A stretch of 64,000 bases of DNA from Mesocentrotus franciscanus (taxonomy: Eukaryota > Echinodermata > Echinoidea > Camarodonta > Strongylocentrotidae). Shown piece by piece: positions 48,701 through 57,700 of the stretch. The position numbers and the translations under genes are program-made. The stretch is taken from contig CP137672.1 of NCBI GenBank assembly GCA_037976565.1, positions 21,228,335-21,292,334 of the forward strand, written 5' to 3'. Position 1 is the first letter of the stretch; each line of letters opens with the position of its first letter. Under the pieces are notes generated by a model, which had not been told where the DNA came from, searched no databases, and was given only the letters and a program-made list of their open reading frames with translations.

Positions 48701-51700
48701 CTTTGTCACACAACTCAACTTGTTAGAAGTGTTGGCCTGCCCTTTCCTGATCTCACTGTCAAACAGTCACAACTTTCTTACAAATAGAGGGGCAATAATC
48801 TCTCTCTACAATATTTATCCATCTTTCTTCTGTGACAGGTGAACCTGATTTTTATACTGTACACCTACCCCTCTATGAAGGGTGCCCAGCAGGAGGGAAA
48901 GGTTCACATCTGCCCGAGCTCTGGGGAAGAATTCATCCACTTCCAAGGCAGTCAGGCTTGTGGACACCTCAACAATGGATTCAGCTATGAGTATAGGAAG
49001 AAGACAATAGATATTATATTTTTAGCCAGGGGCACACTAAAATAAAAACTGTTGAAGACCAGTTTGCTGGTATTGTATGGTACAAATGACTGCAAATTTA
49101 TACAGTCAAACCTGCTTTAGCAACCACATGTATAGAAAGACCACCGTCTATAAAGACCGCATTTTTTGTTTCCCTTGAATACGGTTTCTCATTGGAACAT
49201 GTACCGGTACTAAAGGAACCGGCACGTAAAGACTACCTGCCTTTAAAGACCACTTTTCATGTTTTCCTTGAGTGGTCTTTGTATACAGGTTTCACTGTAG
49301 TGATCTTTTTTTAACAGGAAAAGCTCCCAATTTGTTCCAAAGCTGCCTGCACTAATGGCTTCTCTGTGTGCTCACTGATCTGTCTATTAGACGATAGAGA
49401 AATTGGACATGCATTACACATTTCATTCATTTTACAGCAATGCGTGGTTTCATTTAAACTGTTTACCATCTTAAGTCTGAATGGGACTACAGTATATTAT
49501 ATGATGGCCAATGATAAAACAGTTAAAAAGGTAAACTCTCACATAGACTTATATTCTCCACCATCAGCCAGACTCTCCTATGTCTGTTCAGGTCTTCTTA
49601 CATGTAGGTAGTATTCAACACAAAATGTGTTAACTCGATCCATTTTAGGAGATATGAAAATATCAATACCATTTAGGGCATCTCGTTCTCTTGGTAATGC
49701 ACATTCCCATGATATGATTTGTGCGTAGTATACATGGACATCTAAATAGTTAACCTTGAACCGATGTATATACCTACTAGGCTACTCTATCCCTCAATTT
49801 CTTTGACAAAATGTTGCTGGATTCATTTTGATTGATTGATTGATTGGTTGGTTGGTTGATTGATTGATCGATTGATTGTAGACTGACTGACTGACTGATT
49901 GATTCATCCATTCATTCATTCCCCCAAAATCAAGTCACAGTGTATTTCAGCATAACAATAATTTTACATTTGGTAAATGGATCAGCAACCAATCAATCTT
50001 GAGGAACCCCAATGAAGACTTACATTCTCCATCATCAACCTGATTCTCGTCTGTCTGTTCTGCTTTTCTTTGGTGGTACTGTATCCTGAAGAGAAAGGCT
50101 TCTAGGATGAATGCTATCACTATGGTTACAACTACCTGCAAGATGAAGAGCATACCAAGCATTAACATTGAAATGAGTAGTCAGTTAACCTTTAGCTTCC
50201 ACTGAGACGGAGCTGCAGAAGATGAACATGACAGCAAAATCATATGATAATAATAATAATGGTGGCTTCTTATATACTGTAGCATTCATGTCTGTCACGC
50301 TGTGATGCTCCTGATGTTCCAAGATTAAAACCCTGATCAGAGCTGAGCGGCCAAATATGTAGGGCTCTAGTATATCAGGCATCCATTTACACCTGGGTGG
50401 AGAGTGGAAAACATGGATCAATATCTTGACAGAGGACATTAGGGCCAGGTTGGGGTTTGAACCCTAAACCTCTTGATTGAGATCCAACTTAGTGATCCAC
50501 TAAACCATAACACCTCTGCATATGCAGCACACAGGGCTGTCTACGGACAGGAAGAAGCAGAAGACAAAAGAGGTGTTGTGGTCTAGTGGCACGGGGTTCG
50601 AAACCCACCGCAGCATTAATTTCCTTTAGCAAGACATTAATCTACACTTGCCACACTCGACCTAAGTGTAGTAAGTGGGTACCTGGTAGGATTCATTCCT
50701 TGAATGCACTTTGCGCTACGGTTGCCGGCGCTAAACCTGGGATAATAATATCCAAAGTCTTTTGGAAGCGCATAGAGACGTTATATCATAATGTGATATG
50801 CAATATACAAGAACGATATATTATCATTATCATTATCATTCAAGTTATCAAAAGAAATGAACAAAGAGGTTATGAAGGAGACAAAAGATGCTGAGATTAA
50901 TATGATAAACAGACAAGAACATGAAGAATTACTTGAGAAAGAGCATTAGAAAATATAAGAGCAAGAACATGAAGATGATGAGATTGATGATAATCAGATG
51001 AAACATTGCATTTAACATGATCAAATATGTTATCAATTCCTCTGAAAGTATGCATTCTATTTGTGTAAGAGGTAAAAATGAATGATACATCCTCATGTCA
51101 ACCCAATTCTGATGTAGCAAATTCATGACATGTATACAATGTTCCAACTACATATTGCAGGATTATCTGTGTGAATGATAAACTTCTCCACAAGAGCAAA
51201 TTCTATTGAGAATGATTATGACTATCTATTAAGAGTGTAGTTTGACTTACCATGCTAGATAGGTAGAAGAGAAAGAAGTAGATTCTGCTCCATTCTGATA
51301 CAGCTGATGCATATCCTCCCTGAAAAATTACAAAATAAAAAAAACCTTTGACGATATGCATGGCATTCTAAAATTTATGATGTGGGACATGGTTAAGATA
51401 CTTCATATTTTACATTTTACGATACTTTCAGTGTTAAACCTAATCTTGGGCTCTGGTATGGGAATCGTATGTCGAGAGAACATGGCTACAATTCATTAAG
51501 GATTGTTTGTCCTGCAGTAGATTGATTGTTTGACTGAACCAGTAAAATAAAAACAAACTCACAAAAACTTGCTGGAAACCATCTTCAATAAAAACTACAA
51601 CTCTCATTTGCACATAGTGACCTGTGTTAAGCACATGGTGTCGGGCCAACTTTAATACCGGTACCTTGATTTCCTTACCTTTCTATGCTCATTACTCAGC

Positions 51701-54700
51701 CCCTATACATTTTCTACCAAAATCGTTTGGCACATGCAATTTATCATCAATAATCTTGAACATTCAGTGTAAGTTTTGTTGGATTCTGTGAGAATTTATT
51801 TTCTATCATTACCAGAACTCAACCTTCTCTTTAAGATTTAGCCTAGAGAACTAATGACCATTGTTTTATAAATCAGCCCTTTCCATGCTGAAAAAGTAGT
51901 GATTCTTTGGAAAACTTGAAAAGCTCAATAGCGGTATAGCATATAGATCTATGTACAGTAAGTGGCTAAATTAATCTTGACCATATAAGAAAGACAAAAT
52001 ATATATATTAATACATAGAGTGAGCTCTATAAGATTACTTTACTACTCACCATTATAATATGCCAATTGTTGACAACAGTCAATTCAAATAATGTTACTG
52101 CAAGAAAATAAAAAGGTAAATCAAAATTGCCTAAAGAAGCATCATACTAGTAAATTACATTACTTACTGTAAATTAGAACAAACTTCATGCATACCATCT
52201 GGCTTTTATGTATTGTAAATAATACTAAGGTATAATTTGCAATGTAATTTAAATTTTTTTAAATCTCAATTCCATTATACATGTACATTATAAGTGCACC
52301 AACATTGCAAGTATTCACAAAGCACAAGAATTTTTACCGCTACAATGCATGTTAGAAAAGTGCACAATCAGGATTCATAGATTAGCTGTACATACTGTAC
52401 ACATCTAGCTGTGGAAGTTGTCCCAGTCATGTGACAACAACCTGAATTTGTGGCCACACAAGAAAAAGTAAAGAAATCATATTATTTTTCACATTCTACT
52501 GTGAATATTATTGAGAACTTTCACTGTATCAAAGTAATAATTCCAGGAATCAAATTCATTGGAATTTTCTGCCAGTATGATTACATATTATGAGGACTTA
52601 CATGTAGATATTTCTTTTGTCACCATGGGACTCAATTTGTATACACCATGAGCTTTAGTGATCATTTGATTGCTTACCATAACTCCTCAGCATATCATCA
52701 AAGTTGTTTAGGTAGAAATAATCTTTGTATCTTGATGAGTTGCTGTAATAGTCTGCAAAAGTATCATTCCTGTAAATCCAATTGAAAATAAATTAAAGGA
52801 AAGTTGGAAAAGTAGGATGTGTAATGTAAATGGTATGCTTTGTAAAATCCATTCAAATGTCTTGTACGTTTTTCCTTTCGAGAGGTATTGTAACAAACTA
52901 GAATTGCAAAGTAATGAACTTTCACGAATCTGGACCACTTGCAAAATTTGCAAAAGTGTCATGCATGCAAAATGATCTGGTTTTAAAGTAACCTAAAACC
53001 CAATGGTAATTATGAAAGCCCTAACCCTACTGTATAATTGATAATATAAAAGCTATAAGCAAATGTTGCTGTAGGATGCAAATGAATGTAGGATTAATGA
53101 CAGCACTGACCTGCAGCAGTTCTCCAGTTTAGTTTCAGCAAAGAACTCCATTCCAATGATGGCGTAGAAGTAATAAATAATGAGCAGACAGACTCCAACA
53201 CTGACGGGAATAGAATGATATAAATAACAATTTAATACTGTAATAATACCTTAATATGTCCAAGCAATATCACCATTCATCAGGTAAATTGAAAGCTCAA
53301 ATGTCAAATTCAATCAGCAACAGACAGGCAACAGTATTAAAGCAATACTGAACTGATGAACTTTCTGCCCTCGTGTACTGTTTATTGCAAAGCGCCATCT
53401 CATGGTCAACTTTCCAACAGTGCGTAACCCAATACCTCATTTTCATTTCGCAGACGGAGGACTCGATGCAAGAACCAACAGCGCAGCTCGGGAAGCAGCG
53501 AGTTATGGGACCATACTGCTACAACTGACCTGAGATGGCGCTAGAGGGGATTTTGCATTAGTGCTTCTAGTTAAGTATGGCTTTAAGAATCAATGACTAC
53601 AAGGGATGCAAAAGATGCTGGGGAATGTTTCATGTAGGTGTAGCTTGTTGTTATTGTTTATTTTCTTTTTATATTGGTTTACTGATACACAAATAACTGT
53701 CAAAAAGTTAAAAACCTACTCAAAAGTCGAAACTTTAATATTGGAAGTAACACCTACATGTACAGTAAACCACAACAAGTCTACACTCTCTTAACTTTAC
53801 ATGTGCAAAGTCTAGCTTAATACCAATTGTAACTTTTGATTTATTTGTTTAATCTTTACAAGTTTACACATAGTACAATCTCATTGCAGACAAAGATGAA
53901 TTTAATTACCTTGCCATTCGTGGTGTCAGTTCATAAAGTGTCCCAAATACATCTCGATATCTCTTATTAATCTTGAATATCCTGTGGAAATAAAGAAACA
54001 ACAATCACATCAATCAATTTTCATATCAGTGGAATTCTTTGATATTCTTTGATTATTACACCTATGCTCACAACAGAGTCAAATACTTCAAAGGGGGTCT
54101 GATATCTGCACAAACAAAGTGTAATACTGCCCTCTTGGGGACTACTTCATGTAAGACACAGTGAAGCAACTGTACTTTGACATCCTTTGTAATAATTGGC
54201 AGAATTCGGCACATATGATACATATCAGCATTAAAAAATATAATTGTTCCATTTCTACAGCAAATTATGCTGTTTTTATAAATAAATCGCAGGGGTAAAA
54301 AATTCGATCTCCCAATATCTACTAGAAAGATTCAATTCAAACTTTTTTTTAATGTGCAAATCTTATAAAAAAGAAGAAGAGTATGGGGAGGGGGGTAGGT
54401 GAAGTTTTCTCCTCCAACATGTGAGGGGCACTGACATACACTGTATGAAGGGGGCATCATTAACTTCAGCTTACCTTAATAACCTTACAGGTCTCAATAT
54501 AATGATATACTGGAAGTTTTTGTCTGCTGCTTGTGTGACGACACCGATGAAGGCTGTGACTGTGATAATGAAGTCAAACCTACAGAAACACAATATAGGT
54601 ATTAAAACATCAAAGATAAATAGACCGTGTATAAAACAGAACATGATGAGGAAAAGTTTTTTTTTCTCCAATGAATAGCCCTTTACAAATAATTCTAATA

Positions 54701-57700
54701 TAAAATCATACAAGATTCAGTTATGATGGTTGTACCACACATGCTTTGCAGTCAATATTATACAAATAATACACAGCAGTGAGGGCATTAGTAAGAATTA
54801 CCCACACAGGGTACCTTTGGAACAGTCTAACACGCCCAAGGCGATAGCGCTTCATCATCTTATAAACTACACTAACTGTATCCATAACTTCAAACCTAGA
54901 CCCACCACTAAATTGGCTTACTTCAAATCATCAGATCATTGCGTGGTCGCATTACCTGACCTTTAGTGAAAACATGCCCCTTTATTCACGAAATGTCAGG
55001 GGGTAATGTGTGTGAAATAAAACCCTCTCATCTACAAATGATCTGGTCCCATTTACCTGACACTTTGTGAAAACTCTACGGCAAATCTACGAATGGTCGC
55101 GTAATCTTTTGCTCTTGTTTCACGAAAAGTCTTACCATGTTAGACATGATGACTCGATGATTCGAATTAAGCCAACTAAACCTAACCCTAAACCTAAATA
55201 TACTCTTGCTGAAATAAAGCCTAGCATAAATTTCGCTCGAGCAAATGTGCGATCATCCTTATGACATTACATGGATCAGTTAAATTAGCACACAATGCAA
55301 TGCTACGCAAGTATAGGTCCACACACAGTATAATTTCACTAACCTCTAACACGGGTACACGCACTGCTGTACTTAAAAAATCGTTGGATAGTACTGGAAA
55401 CTATTGCATGCTTTTCATTGAAGAAAAACATGTGACAAAGTCTCAATAAACGAATCACACGTGACCGCATTTGATAAATCATTTGATTAGGATCTAGGTG
55501 TGAGTTGTATAAAAGTATATGCAGTTTATATCAATCTTCATCAATTACACATAACTTTTTTTTTAAATGGTTGTACCATACAAACATGTAACTTACAGAT
55601 TCCAGCCCAAAGTGAAGTATCCCCTTGGTCCGAAACCGAGAATCTTAAGAAAGGCCTCCATGACATAAACTGAAAGAGAGAGAGAGAGAAAGACAGAGAG
55701 GGAGAGAGAGAGAGAGAGAGGGGGGAGAGCGGAAGGGAGGTAGGAAGAGAGATGGGGGGGGGGAGAGATTATTTACATGAATGATTTAGCACACAAAAAA
55801 GGCAAAAAGCATCAATTAAAACTTGTATTGTAACACAATATCATCAATTTCCTTACAAAAATTGTTATTGAAAGTCTTCCATTTAATCTTGATGATTCCT
55901 TAAAATGCAAGATTGACAAGATCTCCATTCTTTTGCTTCTACATCCTTAAAAACATACTGGGCATATACTACAAAAATATTTGTACTGCTATTCTAAAAC
56001 ACTGACAAATTGGCCAGATAAGAAATGCTATTTCATACAAAACTTCAAAAGAACTTCAAAAAAAATTTCTAAAATATCACATTTTCCCTTTCTTTTCAGC
56101 CCAATTTGACTTTTTGTACTTTCTGTACTTTCCAATGCTAAATAAGATTCCACTCATATGTACTGTCCTTCTCTTATACCGGTATTTTCCTAAACATATA
56201 CTTTTGTACTGGAACTATAAAATTAAATTTTTTGTTAAAGGTATTACAAAGTTTTGGTATGGGGTCATGAATTTGGTTCGAATAAACATATTGGAGGCAT
56301 ATGCGATTTTACAAGATTCAATGGTCGTTGTCACGGTTGAAATCGAGTCTAAAGTGATGAAATTGTAAATAATAGACTCTTTATGTTGTATAGCGCCTCT
56401 CAAGACTGATATTACTTTAGCTTTAAAACAATGTTTCTTGACTTCAATCGACCGATTTGCTATTCCCGTTTGGAAATTATATATCAGAACTGCATATTCT
56501 GAGATTTTCATGGTCGCAGCTACCATGAAATGGCCTTAGGCGCTATTTGAAATATTTTAAATTTACCCGGAGCACCGGTAAATTTTGATAATTCAATTTG
56601 CTCGAAAGCAGAAGTGTTTTAGGGCTAAATCTTTAGTGCTTATAATACATCTACAGGGGCATCCAAATATATCAAAAATTTAAAGAACTACTATCCACCC
56701 AATTTCAAAATTTCCCAAAACTTTGCATTACCTTTAATAAAAATGAGTTTGAGTAAAAAAAGTCTCTTTTACTTACATCCAACAAAAAACCAGTCGTACC
56801 AAGCAACGTTATATTGTTCTGGAAATGGGTGTTCTGGAGATATAGGGGAAGAGAAATATGGTACATTGTATGAGAAAACAAGAAAAAAATGAAGAAAGAA
56901 GGAGTGAGAGTGAGTGTGAGTGTGTGAGAGAGAGAGGGAGGGAGAGGGAGTGAGGAGATAGAGAAATAGAAAGAAGGAAGGAGAGAGATGTGGAGAGGAG
57001 ATAAAGAGATAGAAAGAGGAAGAGAAGAGAGAGAGAGGGAGAGAGAGAGATAGAGAGAAAGAGGAATAACAAGATGTTGAGCATATCAATTTTTCTTCTC
57101 ACTAATTCAATTCTGCTGCATTCAGTATTCTAACATTTTTGCATAACATATCAAACTGCTGTTTTTTGTTTTTTTAAAGTATGTACATGTATATAAACTT
57201 AATCCATACTATTCTGTGAATGCATACATGTACATGGCTGTCCCAATGTTTTCAATTGAAAAATCATAACAGGTTGGGGTGTGATACACAATAGCAAATA
57301 AAATCAGCATCAAACTGAATGACCTTCATTATGAATGCCTCTTCAGGAACTCAAAATGGCACAGACATGGAAATTAATTGTAATGACTCCCTTTAACACC
57401 ATGAATTTCCCATACTGGAAATGCAGATCGTTTTAAATGAGTTCTAATAGAGACCTTCTTGCCCATGTTCCTAATCTCCCCACCACACTCGGGGGTTACC
57501 GAGAGGAAGTGTGAGGTCAACAGGGGTCGCAGGGATTGTTGGGATAGGATCAGCGCCCGACGACGGATGCTGGATCAAGATTTGGTCCGGCGGATTAGCC
57601 TACTCCCCGCAGCATGGAGCTGATTGGTCGAAGCCTCAGAACAACAGCCAAAACTTAAGCTAAACTCATCTCTCTTGCTATATTCTTATATATTCCTTTG

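Noticed and set aside
48839..49045. Plus-strand frame with Cys residues that looked like an exon after a TTCTGTGACAG acceptor
   Set aside because: The opposite strand holds a 116-bp exon with a strong acceptor, exact phase agreement with both TPC neighbours and similarity to the TPC1 C-tail, which explains the open frame better.
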